A stretch of 64,000 nt of DNA from Desulfonatronospira sp964577315 (GCA_964577315.1 CAZNYT010000002.1:1-64000), one strand, 5' to 3'. Shown: positions 50,867 to 60,860, counted from the first letter of the stretch. Program-made: numbers and translations. The notes: generated by a model from the letters alone, not told the origin.

Positions 50867-53320
50867 TTGAGCGAAATAAGTATAGAACAGGAAATAAAAA
50901 AATCTTATCTGGAGTATTCCCTGAGCGTTATTATAGGCAGGGCAATACCTGACGTACGGGACGGATTGAAACCCGTGCACAGGCGGATACTGTACGCCAT
51001 GCACGAACTGGGAAACACTTATAACCGACCCCACAAAAAATCAGCCCGGGTAGTAGGTGATGTAATAGGTAAATATCATCCCCATGGGGATTCGGCTGTG
51101 TACGATGCCCTGGTAAGAATGGCCCAGGATTTTAATATGCGTGATCCCCTGGTGGACGGTCAGGGCAACTTCGGTTCCATAGACGGGGATGTGCCTGCAG
51201 CCATGCGCTATACTGAAGCCAGGATGTCCAAACTGGCCGGAGAATTTTTGGCGGATATAGAAAAAAATACTGTCAACTTTCGGGCCAACTATGACAATAC
51301 CTTGAGTGAACCCGAGGTTTTGCCCACTAGGGTACCCAATATACTCGTGAACGGAAGTTCCGGCATTGCTGTGGGTATGGCCACCAACATACCCCCTCAT
51401 AATCTAGGTGAAGTTGTGGATGCACTGTTGGTGCTGTTGGATGATCCGGAAGTAGAAATAAGCTCCCTCATGAAATGGATAAAAGGTCCGGATTTGCCCA
51501 CCGGAGCATATATTTACAACATGGCCGGGATAAAAGAGGCATATGAAACCGGAAGGGGCAGTTTCCGGATGCGCTCTAAACTGGAAGTGGAATCCAGATC
51601 CAAAGGACAGGAATCCATAGTGGTCACAGAGGTTCCTTATGCTTTGAACAAGGCCAACTTGGTGGAAAAAATCGCCTACTTGGTCAACGAGAAAAAAATA
51701 GAAGGAATAACTGATCTGCGGGATGAATCCGATCGAAATGGTATTCGGATTGTATTGGATCTGAAAAAAGGTTCCATCCCGGACGTGATCATGAATAAGC
51801 TGTACAAGATGACCTCTCTGGAAACCAGTTACGGGATAAATATGATGGCTGTTATCAATAACAGGCCTCAGCTTCTTAACCTGAAGCAGATCCTGGAATA
51901 TTTTCTGGAGCACAGAAAAGAGGTTATATTAAGAAGATCCAGGCATGATTTGGAAAAGGCGGAGCATAGGGCACATATCCTGGAAGGTCTTCAAATCGCC
52001 CAGGACAACATAGACGAGGTTGTAAGGCTGATCCGGGCCTCCAGCACAACCCAGGAAGCCAAAGAAGCTCTCATGAACAGTTTTGAACTAAGTGCGGTAC
52101 AGGCCCAGGCTATATTGGATATGCGCCTGCAAAGACTTACCAACATGGAACGGGAAAAGATTTTACAGGAATACCGGGAAGTCTTGAAACAAATAGAATT
52201 TCTGAAAAGTATCTTGGAAAGCATCGAAGTCCTGAAGGGAGAGATCCGCAAGGAACTGCAGGAACTTAAAAATAATTATGCTACGCAACGCATCACTACC
52301 ATAATGGAACAGGAGCCAGGATCCATTGATGTTATGGATCTAATCCCGGATCAAGAGGTTGTTGTTACCCTTTCCAGAAAAGGCTATATCAAGAGAACTC
52401 CCTTGGAATATTACCATCAGCAAAGAAGAGGTGGGAAGGGAATAGCTGGAGCCAATGTCGGTGATAAGGATTTTATCAGCACGCTACTTACCACTAGTAA
52501 CCACCGCGAGATTTTTCTCTTTTCCAATACAGGGAAAGTATACAAGCTCCAGGCCTACGAAATACCCGAAGGTTCCAGAACAGCCAAGGGGGTTCACATC
52601 AAGAATCTATTGCCTTTGAGTACCGAGGAATACATTGCTACAGCTCTGTCCGAGCATAACTTCAATTATACGGACTACCTCCTCATGGTAACCAAAAAGG
52701 GCATGGTGAAAAGGACTTCCTTGGAGCATTTCAAGAATATCCGCAGCACGGGGATGATAGCAACCACTCTTAAGACCGGGGATGAACTCATCGCGGTGCG
52801 GAACGTAGGAGATGAATCACACGTTATCCTGACCACTAGGGAAGGCTACGCCATCCGATTCGATTGTAACGAAATAAGGTCTATGGGGCGTAATGCATCT
52901 GGGGTGAAAGGGATATCCCTGCGTTCAGGCGACGAGGTGGTTTCCGCGGTTATTGCCAATTCCGAGCAAAACAGCGATCTTTTTACCATTTCAGAAAACG
53001 GCTTCGGGAAGAGAACCAGCCTGGATATGTACCGGTGGCAGACTCGCGGCGGCAAGGGCTTGATAAACATGAAACTAACCTCAAAAACCGGTAGTGTTGT
53101 AGGTTCTCTTTTGGTGTCGGATTTGGATGAATTGATCATATTTACTTCTGCCAATAAAATTATCCGGTTAAGCGCTAGCGATGTCCGGCAGGTGGGACGT
53201 TCCACTCAGGGAGTCAAACTTGTGGAGCTTGAAAACGATCAAAAGGTGATATGCGTGGATTTAATAATCAGAGAACAGGATCTACGTCAAAACGAGACTG
53301 AAGTTCAAAAAAGAACTTAG
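50867..53320 (+). CDS. gyrA: DNA gyrase subunit A
   Basis: Breaks and rejoins DNA in gyrase. The 817 residues have the N-terminal winged-helix core (YSLSVIIGRAIPDVRDGLKPVHRRIL), the catalytic Tyr in AAMRYTEARM, and the C-terminal beta-pinwheel with the GyrA-box QRRGGKG. The quinolone-determining region reads HGDSAVYDALVRM, the Ser83/Asp87 sensitive-type arrangement. It starts with TTG at 50867, preceded by GGAG at eight bases; no better start is in frame. Confidence 0.97.
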   Translation: MSEISIEQEIKKSYLEYSLSVIIGRAIPDVRDGLKPVHRRILYAMHELGNTYNRPHKKSARVVGDVIGKYHPHGDSAVYDALVRMAQDFNMRDPLVDGQGNFGSIDGDVPAAMRYTEARMSKLAGEFLADIEKNTVNFRANYDNTLSEPEVLPTRVPNILVNGSSGIAVGMATNIPPHNLGEVVDALLVLLDDPEVEISSLMKWIKGPDLPTGAYIYNMAGIKEAYETGRGSFRMRSKLEVESRSKGQESIVVTEVPYALNKANLVEKIAYLVNEKKIEGITDLRDESDRNGIRIVLDLKKGSIPDVIMNKLYKMTSLETSYGINMMAVINNRPQLLNLKQILEYFLEHRKEVILRRSRHDLEKAEHRAHILEGLQIAQDNIDEVVRLIRASSTTQEAKEALMNSFELSAVQAQAILDMRLQRLTNMEREKILQEYREVLKQIEFLKSILESIEVLKGEIRKELQELKNNYATQRITTIMEQEPGSIDVMDLIPDQEVVVTLSRKGYIKRTPLEYYHQQRRGGKGIAGANVGDKDFISTLLTTSNHREIFLFSNTGKVYKLQAYEIPEGSRTAKGVHIKNLLPLSTEEYIATALSEHNFNYTDYLLMVTKKGMVKRTSLEHFKNIRSTGMIATTLKTGDELIAVRNVGDESHVILTTREGYAIRFDCNEIRSMGRNASGVKGISLRSGDEVVSAVIANSEQNSDLFTISENGFGKRTSLDMYRWQTRGGKGLINMKLTSKTGSVVGSLLVSDLDELIIFTSANKIIRLSASDVRQVGRSTQGVKLVELENDQKVICVDLIIREQDLRQNETEVQKRT

Positions 53321-53385
53321 CGGGTACCCTGTGGCTGGGAATACATATATTAGGAAAGAAAAAGAGGGTCTCGGATCCTAATGCA

Positions 53386-54162
53386 ATGATTAGGTTTAAA
53401 ATTCTAGTTATAAGTTTATTAATTTGTCTTGTGGGTTGTCAGGGTGAGGATAAAAGCCAAGACATCTTTAACCAGGCAGAAAAATATTTCGCTTCCGGAC
53501 AAGTTAACGAAGCCAGGATCCACTACGAACGCTATATTGAACAAAGCGAAGAAAACGAGCCTAAAAGATGGCAGGCTTGGCACAGGTTGACTACTATACG
53601 GGGAGATATAAGCGGAGATCTGGAAGGTGCGGTGGAGATACTAAAGAACATGCGCCTGGAATTCGGAGACGATCCGGACAGGTTATGGAAGATAAACAAC
53701 AGGTTGGCAAATAAGTACAAACGTATGGGCGAACTGGAAGAAAGCTACCGGATATGGAAAGCCAATCTAAAATCAGCCAGCCAAAAAGAACAAGAACTAA
53801 AAGGAATAATAAATTTGGCTGAAATCCAGTTGACCCAAAGAAATTTGCCTAGCGCTAAAGAGTACCTGCAAAAAGTACAGGAATGCAAAAGCGGTACCTA
53901 TCCGGATATATGCTCCAATATATATTATCTCTGGGGCAAAATTTTGTATTTAGAGGATCAACCAGAAAAAGCCTATGAAAAGCTAAAAAAAGCCCATCAC
54001 GGTAACGCTAGGGATGAGCTAAGAGCAAGGGCTGGAATGTTGATGGCGGATGTACTATTAAAGATGGGCAATGAATCCAAGGCACGGGAATATTTAAAAG
54101 CAACACAGAAACTGCATCCCAACCCGGAAGCGGTACAAGTGCGTTTAAATCAACTTGAGTAG
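53386..54162 (+). CDS. TPR-repeat lipoprotein
   Basis: A 258-residue protein with a lipoprotein signal ending in CLVGC (Cys18) and then helical tetratricopeptide-like repeats (FNQAEKYFASGQVNEARIHYERYIEQ; INLAEIQLTQRNLPSAKEYLQKVQ; ADVLLKMGNESKAREYLKATQ). It resembles BamD/YbgF-like scaffold lipoproteins but is not one I can name. It follows gyrA by 65 bases on the same strand; the ribosome-binding site is weak. Partner and role unknown. Confidence 0.85.
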   Translation: MIRFKILVISLLICLVGCQGEDKSQDIFNQAEKYFASGQVNEARIHYERYIEQSEENEPKRWQAWHRLTTIRGDISGDLEGAVEILKNMRLEFGDDPDRLWKINNRLANKYKRMGELEESYRIWKANLKSASQKEQELKGIINLAEIQLTQRNLPSAKEYLQKVQECKSGTYPDICSNIYYLWGKILYLEDQPEKAYEKLKKAHHGNARDELRARAGMLMADVLLKMGNESKAREYLKATQKLHPNPEAVQVRLNQLE

Positions 54163-54229
54163 CTGTGCACGGGATTTTTTGCTTGGCGCGTAAACGGCTA
54201 ATACATAAAAAAGATCTGGCAAATATTTA

Positions 54230-54253
54230 GGTAAAATATGGTGAATAGTTGCC
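54230..54253 (-). repeat. Dispersed 'CAACTACTCACC' motif, copy 4
   Basis: On minus: GGCAACTATTCACCATATTT, followed by TACC. It lies in the 111-bp spacer between two convergent genes, near AAAAAAGATCTGG, a flank also seen at the 27-kb copy. Confidence 0.6.
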
Positions 54254-54273
54254 AACTTGAAAACCAAAACTCC

Positions 54274-55155
54274 TTAATCTGGCTTCTTGTCCCGGAAGTG
54301 CTCAATTGCTTCCTCTAAAACCTGACCCGCCTCTTGCAAGCGTTCCTTGTCCTCTTCTGTTTCCGCTTCAAGCTCCAAGTATTTAATGGATTGCAAATAT
54401 TCTTGCAGACGAATCAACTTTAAATAATCCCGTGTTTGCTGAGGTAGGCGCTGCAAAACCTCCAACTCGCCTGCATGCTCCTGCAGCTTGTCCTGCATAG
54501 CCTTTATCTGCTGGGATTCCTCTTGCAACTGGTCCTGAACAGAGCGAATTCGAGCAGTTCTCTCCTGCAAAGTTTTGTCCAGCTCTTCTAACCGTCTTTC
54601 CGTGGTGGTAACATCCTTCTTTACAGGAGTGATCTCTTCCTGGACAGCTTTTTCCAAATCAGCCATCTGCTCCTGAAGCTGCTCTCTTTCTTGGAGGCTA
54701 TGGTAATATAAGCCCACCAGGGCCACAAGCAGTATTATGCATCCGCCCACTGCAACTTTCCCTGCCAGACCACTTTTATGTTCGTGCTCGGATGCAGCTC
54801 CTGGGCTCTCTTCTGATGACTCAAGCTCCGCCTGCCGGTTTTTTAGCTCCTGTTCCCTCTCCTTCTCCACGGTCATGTATTCCTCCCTTAGAAGCTTCAC
54901 CCGATTTTGCAACAACTTCAAATTCTTTCTTAGTTCCCTATTACCAGGATAAAAGGTAATAAGAGCAAAAACAATCCCAAGGACAAAGCAGAAAAAAACG
55001 AATATATAAAAGGATATTTCCGGTGAAGTCAGACGAAAAAACCATAGATCCAGTACCAGTGAGGAACTGTATCCCAAGGGCTGGAAATTCTGGATGAGAA
55101 CTAGCAAGGCTGCGGTAAAGGCCAAGAAGAAAAAAATCACTCTAAAGGTATTCAT
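54274..55155 (-). CDS. LapA-domain membrane protein with coiled coil
   Basis: A 293-residue inner-membrane protein. Two N-terminal transmembrane segments (about 5-25 and 45-67) match the LapA (DUF1049) domain. A coiled coil (about 75-115), a third membrane segment (about 132-150, KVAVGGCIILLVALVGLYYH) and a long periplasmic or cytoplasmic coiled coil (about 155-280) follow. LapA/LapB pairs in enterobacteria adjust LPS synthesis; the partner LapB is not here and the match covers only the N-terminal domain. It is the last gene of the purA-holB-glgB-malQ run, with no gap after malQ. Confidence 0.8.
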   Translation of the reverse strand: MNTFRVIFFFLAFTAALLVLIQNFQPLGYSSSLVLDLWFFRLTSPEISFYIFVFFCFVLGIVFALITFYPGNRELRKNLKLLQNRVKLLREEYMTVEKEREQELKNRQAELESSEESPGAASEHEHKSGLAGKVAVGGCIILLVALVGLYYHSLQEREQLQEQMADLEKAVQEEITPVKKDVTTTERRLEELDKTLQERTARIRSVQDQLQEESQQIKAMQDKLQEHAGELEVLQRLPQQTRDYLKLIRLQEYLQSIKYLELEAETEEDKERLQEAGQVLEEAIEHFRDKKPD

Positions 55156-56673
55156 TTAAGTCTCTCCTGCTTCAAGGTTGTCTCTGCCATAAAGTACGGT
55201 AAAACGATTCAAAAACTCCTTGACCTTATTGTCAAGCTCGGACATGGTCACTCTCCATTTCCAGTTGCCATTTGAGACAGCGGGTTTGTTCATCCGGGCC
55301 CGGTGATCAAGATTCAAAATATCCTGCATGGGGATAACGCAGTAATTGGCAGTGGAGCTCATGGCCATGCGAACCATTTCCTGGGCTACATTGCCAGAAT
55401 GAATGGTCCGCCCGGTATATTCCTGCAAACGTTGCAGTCCCTCCTGGTTTAGTTCCTGTTCAAACCAACCTCGGACTGTATTATTGTCATGTGTACCAGT
55501 ATACACTACTGAATTGGGAACATGGTTGTGAGGAATATAGGGGTTAGTGGGCATATCCTCGCTAAAAGCGAATTGTAAAACCTTCATGCCGGGTAGGCCG
55601 TATTTGTCCCGCAACTCCAAGACATCTTGGGTAATATGGCCCAAATCTTCGGCTATAAAATGCGATCTGGGAATATGGCTCACCAAGTGGGACCAAAAGT
55701 GTTCTCCTGGGCCCTGGATCCATTCACCTTCGACTGCGGTGCTGGCTCCGGCTGGAATTCTCCAGTAAGCAGCAAACCCCCGGAAATGATCGAATCTTAA
55801 CAAGTCGAACATGAGCAGGTTTTGTCTGATGCGCCTGAACCACCAATGATAGTCCTCACGGGCATGGGCTTCCCAATCATACAAGGGGTTGTTCCAAAAC
55901 TGGCCGGTGGAACTGAAGTAGTCCGGGGGCGCGCCTGATACGTACAAAGGCTGTTTGTCCTCATCCAAAAGAAAAAGGTGCGGATGGGCCCACAAATCGC
56001 TGCTATCCAGACTCACATAAATAGGTAAATCCCCGAATATCATGATTCGGCGATTGTTGGCATAGGTTTTAAGTTTTTGCCACTGGGAAAAGAACAGGTA
56101 CTGGTAGAATTTTTCGCGAAGTATCTCCAAGGAGAGCTCTTCCTCCCACTTGTGCAGGGCGTGGTCTTCTCTGTGGCGCAATTCGGCCGGCCATTCATAC
56201 CAAGGCGCACCGCCGAAGTAATTTTTCAGGGCGCTGAACAAGGCAAAATCGTGAAGCCAATAAGCGTGATGCTCACAGAAATTCGCAAAATGAGGATCGC
56301 TTAGAAGCCGGTCCCTATAGCGTTCAAAAGCCTGTTCTAAAAGATAGTATTTAAAGGATTGGGCTTGTTCGTAATCCGTGCTGTGCCTTGGAAAATCAGG
56401 TACTTGTTTTAGCTCGCGGGTTTGGAGAAGATCCTGGTCCAGAAGCTGTTCCGGATCAATGAACAAGGGGTTGCCTGCAAATGCACTGAAGCTGGAGTAA
56501 GGAGAGTTGCCTGTCCCAGGCGTAGTGGGGTTCAAGGGAAGTATTTGCCAGATTTTTTGTTTGCAGCTAACCAAAAAGTCCACAAAACGGTAAGCGTGAT
56601 ATCCCATGTCCCCAACACCATAAGGGCTGGGCAAGGAGGAAATATGCAGCAAGATACCATTGGATCTACTCAT
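55156..56673 (-). CDS. malQ: 4-alpha-glucanotransferase (amylomaltase)
   Basis: Moves alpha-1,4-glucan segments between oligosaccharides in glycogen/maltodextrin metabolism. The 505-residue GH77 enzyme starts RSNGILLHISSLPSPYGVGDMG, has IFGDLPIYVSLDSSDLW, the nucleophile Asp in LLRFDHFRGFAAYW, the acid/base Glu in FIAEDLGHI and the third acid in VYTGTHDNNTV. It overlaps glgB by eight bases, as expected for a joint glycogen-handling unit. Confidence 0.96.
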   Translation of the reverse strand: MSRSNGILLHISSLPSPYGVGDMGYHAYRFVDFLVSCKQKIWQILPLNPTTPGTGNSPYSSFSAFAGNPLFIDPEQLLDQDLLQTRELKQVPDFPRHSTDYEQAQSFKYYLLEQAFERYRDRLLSDPHFANFCEHHAYWLHDFALFSALKNYFGGAPWYEWPAELRHREDHALHKWEEELSLEILREKFYQYLFFSQWQKLKTYANNRRIMIFGDLPIYVSLDSSDLWAHPHLFLLDEDKQPLYVSGAPPDYFSSTGQFWNNPLYDWEAHAREDYHWWFRRIRQNLLMFDLLRFDHFRGFAAYWRIPAGASTAVEGEWIQGPGEHFWSHLVSHIPRSHFIAEDLGHITQDVLELRDKYGLPGMKVLQFAFSEDMPTNPYIPHNHVPNSVVYTGTHDNNTVRGWFEQELNQEGLQRLQEYTGRTIHSGNVAQEMVRMAMSSTANYCVIPMQDILNLDHRARMNKPAVSNGNWKWRVTMSELDNKVKEFLNRFTVLYGRDNLEAGET

Positions 56674-58555
56674 TCACAGGCTCCAAAAAGACTATACCCA
56701 GAGGGGGTAGATTAAGTTCCAAGGATTGGCTGTATCCATGGGAGGGCTGATCAGCAGGAAAAAGAAGGTCTCGGGAAACTATGTCCGATCCCCCGTAGCG
56801 GGGATGGTCGCTGTTTAAAGATTCCTGCCAAGCTGGGTAATACGGTACACCCAAAACATAGTGTTGTCTGGGCACCGGGGTGAAATTGGCGACCACCAAC
56901 AAAGGATTGCGCTGCTTGTCCCAGCGAATAAAGGATAGGACACTGTTTTCCGCGTCAGTGCAATCCACCCAGGAGAAGCCGGAGTTATCAAAATCTACCT
57001 CAAAGAGTTGAGGCCGGCTCAAATATACCCGGTTTAAATCCTGCATCCACAGCTGAACCTCACTATGGGGAGAGTATTGCATCAAATGCCAATCCAGGCT
57101 GCGGTCATGATCCCATTCCCTCCACTGTGCAAGCTCCGAGCCCATGAACAAAAGTTTTTTACCGGGATGAGCAAACATATATCCCAAAAGCAAGCGCAGA
57201 TTGGCGAATTTTTGCCAATCGTCACCAGGCATCTTGGAGATCAAGGAGCCTTTTTCATGGACCACCTCATCATGGGACAGGGGCAACACAAAGTTCTCGG
57301 AAAATGAGTACCAGATGCTGAAAGTGATCTGATTGTGGTAGTATTTGCGGTGTACAGGATCTTTGCTCATATAGCTCAAGGTATCGTTCATCCACCCCAT
57401 ATTCCACTTGTATCCGAAGCCCAACCCCCCCACGTAGGTAGGACGCGAAACCATGGGCCAGGATGTGGACTCCTCGGCAAAGGTCTGTACATCAGGATAA
57501 CAGCGATATACCTCGCTGTTTAATAGCTTCAGGAAATTAATGGCATCTATATTTTCGTTCCCCCCGTATTCATTGGGTTCCCAATCACCGTTTTCCCGGG
57601 CATAATCCAGGTAGAGCATGGAGGCCACGGCATCCAGGCGGAGACCATCTATGTGGTACATATCCAGCCAGAAAAGGGCATTGCTTATAAGAAAGCTGAG
57701 CACTTCATTGCGGCCAAAATTGAAAATATAGCTCTTCCATTCCGGGTGAAAGCCCTTACGGGGATCCATGTGCTCGTACAGGTGGGTACCGTCAAAATAG
57801 CCCAGCCCAACTTCATCCGTGGGAAAGTGCGAAGCTACCCAGTCCAGAATTACTCCTATGCCGTGCTGGTGCAAGCTATCCACAAGATACATGAAATCCT
57901 GTGGAGTCCCATAACGGCTGGTAGGGGCAAAAAAACCCAGAATCTGATAGCCCCAGGAGCCGTAAAAGGGATGTTCGTTCACAGGCATTAGTTCTACATG
58001 TGTGAAGCCCATCTCCACCAAATAGGGAGGAAGCTTTTCAGCCAAGTCTTTGTAGCTTAGCAGTCGCTCTGGATTGTCAGGATCTCTTAGCCAGGAGCCC
58101 AGGTGCATTTCGTAGATGGACACGGGTTTGTCATGGCTGTGGGCCCGGGAGCGGTTCTGCATCCACTCCTGGTCCCCCCAGTGATAAGACATGTCCCAAA
58201 TGATGGAGGCGGTGTTGGGCGCGGTTTCCCAGTAAAAACCGAAAGGATCGCCTTTTTCTGCCCAGTAGCCCTGAAAACGGGATTGAATGTGGTATTTGTA
58301 TTTATGTCCGGGCAGGGCCTGGGATACGAACCCTTCCCATATCCCGGAGCCGTCCTTGCGGACATGGAGCTGATGGGTGTCTCTGTCCCAGTAGTTGAAA
58401 TCACCTACCACGCTTACTTGTTCAGCATTAGGCGCCCAAACCGCAAAGTAGGTCCCGCGGACACCCCCGTGCTTAACTACCTGGGCTCCCAAATGCTGGT
58501 ACAGGCGAAAGTGCCTGCCTTGTTTGAAAAGGTAAATATCGTGCTCGGTAAACAT
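56666..58555 (-). CDS. glgB: 1,4-alpha-glucan branching enzyme
   Basis: Makes the alpha-1,6 branches of glycogen. A 629-residue GH13 enzyme: N-terminal CBM48 (about 1-115, YFAVWAPNAEQVSVVGDFNYWD), barrel with VELMPVNEHPFYGSWGYQ, the nucleophile Asp in HIDGLRLDAVASMLYLDY, the acid Glu in TFAEESTSWP, LPLSHDEVVHEKGS, and the C-terminal all-beta domain. It starts two bases after holB and overlaps malQ, so glycogen genes are co-transcribed with purA and holB. Confidence 0.97.
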   Translation of the reverse strand: MFTEHDIYLFKQGRHFRLYQHLGAQVVKHGGVRGTYFAVWAPNAEQVSVVGDFNYWDRDTHQLHVRKDGSGIWEGFVSQALPGHKYKYHIQSRFQGYWAEKGDPFGFYWETAPNTASIIWDMSYHWGDQEWMQNRSRAHSHDKPVSIYEMHLGSWLRDPDNPERLLSYKDLAEKLPPYLVEMGFTHVELMPVNEHPFYGSWGYQILGFFAPTSRYGTPQDFMYLVDSLHQHGIGVILDWVASHFPTDEVGLGYFDGTHLYEHMDPRKGFHPEWKSYIFNFGRNEVLSFLISNALFWLDMYHIDGLRLDAVASMLYLDYARENGDWEPNEYGGNENIDAINFLKLLNSEVYRCYPDVQTFAEESTSWPMVSRPTYVGGLGFGYKWNMGWMNDTLSYMSKDPVHRKYYHNQITFSIWYSFSENFVLPLSHDEVVHEKGSLISKMPGDDWQKFANLRLLLGYMFAHPGKKLLFMGSELAQWREWDHDRSLDWHLMQYSPHSEVQLWMQDLNRVYLSRPQLFEVDFDNSGFSWVDCTDAENSVLSFIRWDKQRNPLLVVANFTPVPRQHYVLGVPYYPAWQESLNSDHPRYGGSDIVSRDLLFPADQPSHGYSQSLELNLPPLGIVFLEPVNE

Positions 58556-58557
58556 AG

Positions 58558-59385
58558 TTATTCTCCAGTCCGGTTAATATGCCAAAAAGTTAGTGCCAAC
58601 CACTGCAAGACCAGATCAATGCGGACATTGTAGTTCAGGGCTTCTTCCGCAGTGCGCAGGGTCAAGCACATGCGGTGCCAGGCATTGGGTCCAAGATGCT
58701 GGAAATAGCCGTAATCTTGGCGCATGCTTCGGGAGAGATCTGCTTGAACCCGGGACAAAAATTGCCTGGCCTGATCCAGGCTCATGACATTTTTGTAGGA
58801 AGTTTTATCCATGAAGCCCTGACCGGATCGCACGAACCTGGTCAATTCCTGATACAAAAGTTCCTGGTCCGCATCTAAAGCAATCTCTGGCTTACGACCC
58901 AGAGTCAGGATATAGCTCCTGGAGACCAGGGTGGACATCAAGTGCTCTCTTTGCCCGGCCAAAAATACAAAGCAGTTTTGGCTGACAGGCTCTTCCACGG
59001 ATTTCAATAGCGCATTGGCACAAGCTGGGTTTAAGTCCTGGGCCTCGGTGATTACGATCATACGCCAGCGATAACTGGGCTTTTGAGCCAGAGTGGGGCG
59101 AAGCTGGCGTATATCATCTACTTTAAGCCCGGCTTGTGGATCCAGCCAAAAAAGATCCCTGAAAACATCTTCCAGGATCTTATGGCATGGATCACATTCC
59201 TGGCACGGGGCAACTTTAGCGTGAGCGCAGTGCAAAAGTTGCAAAAAATACCTGGCAAGTTCCCGGCGCTCCTGGGATGTGCCTCCTTCCAGAATCAGAC
59301 TGTGATGGGGGGTTCTTGCCAGTCTGGACAACAGGTCAGCAACATGGGCTTGGTTCTGGATTGCTTGGTTTGCGTGGTTGTCCAT
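58558..59385 (-). CDS. holB: DNA polymerase III delta' subunit
   Basis: Part of the clamp loader. The 275-residue protein has the AAA+ layout of delta': a degenerate P-loop (LEGGTSQERRELA, no GKT, normal for this non-hydrolysing subunit), a zinc module with cysteines in PCQECDPCH, ITEAQDLNPACANALLKSVEEP and the sensor-like FVFLAGQREHLMSTLVSRSYIL. It lies three bases after purA and two before glgB. Confidence 0.88.
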   Translation of the reverse strand: MDNHANQAIQNQAHVADLLSRLARTPHHSLILEGGTSQERRELARYFLQLLHCAHAKVAPCQECDPCHKILEDVFRDLFWLDPQAGLKVDDIRQLRPTLAQKPSYRWRMIVITEAQDLNPACANALLKSVEEPVSQNCFVFLAGQREHLMSTLVSRSYILTLGRKPEIALDADQELLYQELTRFVRSGQGFMDKTSYKNVMSLDQARQFLSRVQADLSRSMRQDYGYFQHLGPNAWHRMCLTLRTAEEALNYNVRIDLVLQWLALTFWHINRTGE

Positions 59386-59388
59386 ATA

Positions 59389-60666
59389 TTATTTGATGGT
59401 TTGCTCCCTGTCCGGACCCACGGATATTATTCCCACTGGGGTGTCCAGGATCTCTTCCAGGCGTTCAATGAAAGCTTGGGCCTTTTTAGGTAGATCACTG
59501 CGCTGGCGGCATTGACTAATATCCTGGTCCCAGCTGCTTAGCTCCTCGTAGACTGGCTTTACATGGGCCAAGGCGTTTTCTTCCTGAGGCGGATAAAGTA
59601 TTTCTTGATCGTAATACTGATAAGCGGTGCATATTTTTAAGGTGTCTAGGCCGGTCAACACGTCCAGCTTGGTTAAAGCGATCTCTGTGGGACCACACAA
59701 GCGCACTGCTTCTCTCAATAGGACTAGGTCCAACCAGCCGCAACGCCTTTTGCGCCCAGTGGTGGATCCGTATTCTGCCCCTTGGGTCTGCATATGCTCT
59801 CCCCACTGGTTCTCCTGTTCGGTAGGGAAAGGCCCTTGGCCCACTCGGGTGGCATAAGCCTTGACCACCCCGATAACTCGCTGCATGTTGTAGCTGCATC
59901 CCGTTCCGGCAGAGGCGTTCCCGGTAACTGTGTTGGAGGAGGTGACAAAGGGGTAAGTGCCGTGATCTATATCCAGCTGGACTCCCTGGGCCCCCTCGAA
60001 CATCACGTTTTGACCCAGCGATCGGGCTGTTTGGATGTGATGGGAGACATCAGTGAGAAAAGGTGTTAATCTCTCTGCCAAGGGGCGTATATGTTCCAGG
60101 ACATCATCCACCTGAACCGGTTGGGAGTTGTAGAGACTAGATAAAAGGGCATTCTTTTCCAGCAGAGCCTTTTCTATCTTGTCCCGCATCAGGTTCATAT
60201 CCTGCATGTCCCCGGCCCTGATCCCGACCCTGGCCATCTTGTCCTCGTAACAGGGGCCTATCCCGCGTCCGGTGGTACCGATCTTGTTCTTTCCGGATTT
60301 GGCGGCTTCCCTGGAGCGCTCTAATTCTTTGTGATAGGGCATTATGAGATGGGTTTTCTTGCTTATCCCCAAACTGTCAGGAGTGATATGTATCCCGCCC
60401 CGGTAAATCAAATCATCCATTTCCTGGCATAAAATCGCCGGATCCAGAACCACGCCATTGCCTATGAGGCAGGTTTTGTCCGCGTGCAATATCCCGGAAG
60501 GAATCAGGTGCAAAATGAATTTTTTGTCTCCAGTGACCAGGGTGTGCCCAGCGTTGTTACCACCCTGAAAGCGAACAATGATTTCGGCCTGATCGGTTAG
60601 AAGGTCTACGATTTTCCCCTTGCCTTCATCTCCCCATTGGGTTCCAAAAACCACGATGTTGGACAT
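59389..60666 (-). CDS. purA: Adenylosuccinate synthetase
   Basis: GTP-dependent first step from IMP to AMP. The 425-residue protein has the family N-terminus VVFGTQWGDEGKGKIVDLL with the P-loop-like GDEGKGK, RFQGGNNAGHT, GTTGRGIGPCYEDK, FEGAQGVQLDIDHGTYPFVTSSN and TTGRKRRCGWLD. Normal length. It heads the minus-strand run with holB three bases behind. A candidate promoter lies at 60770-60798. The purH-type gene at the right edge belongs to the same pathway but is on the other strand. Confidence 0.97.
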   Translation of the reverse strand: MSNIVVFGTQWGDEGKGKIVDLLTDQAEIIVRFQGGNNAGHTLVTGDKKFILHLIPSGILHADKTCLIGNGVVLDPAILCQEMDDLIYRGGIHITPDSLGISKKTHLIMPYHKELERSREAAKSGKNKIGTTGRGIGPCYEDKMARVGIRAGDMQDMNLMRDKIEKALLEKNALLSSLYNSQPVQVDDVLEHIRPLAERLTPFLTDVSHHIQTARSLGQNVMFEGAQGVQLDIDHGTYPFVTSSNTVTGNASAGTGCSYNMQRVIGVVKAYATRVGQGPFPTEQENQWGEHMQTQGAEYGSTTGRKRRCGWLDLVLLREAVRLCGPTEIALTKLDVLTGLDTLKICTAYQYYDQEILYPPQEENALAHVKPVYEELSSWDQDISQCRQRSDLPKKAQAFIERLEEILDTPVGIISVGPDREQTIK

Positions 60667-60769
60667 TGATTAGCCTCCATGCATTCAAACATCTGTAACT
60701 GCCTAAAGGTGTTTTCGACCTAGCAAACTGAATAACTCATACAATTGCCTGTAAGGCAAATAGTTTTAT

Positions 60770-60798
60770 TTTTTAAAATACAGCAAAAGGAAAGTCAA
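60770..60798 (-). promoter_or_regulatory. Candidate promoter of the purA operon
   Basis: On minus: TTGACT (60793-60798), a 17-base spacer, TAAAAA (60770-60775), roughly 105 bases upstream of purA. Confidence 0.45.
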
Positions 60799-60860
60799 TG
60801 CGCGCCTTGGGGGAAGAAAATTTGTCATTTTGGAGGCTATGGGTTATATTAATTTACGGT

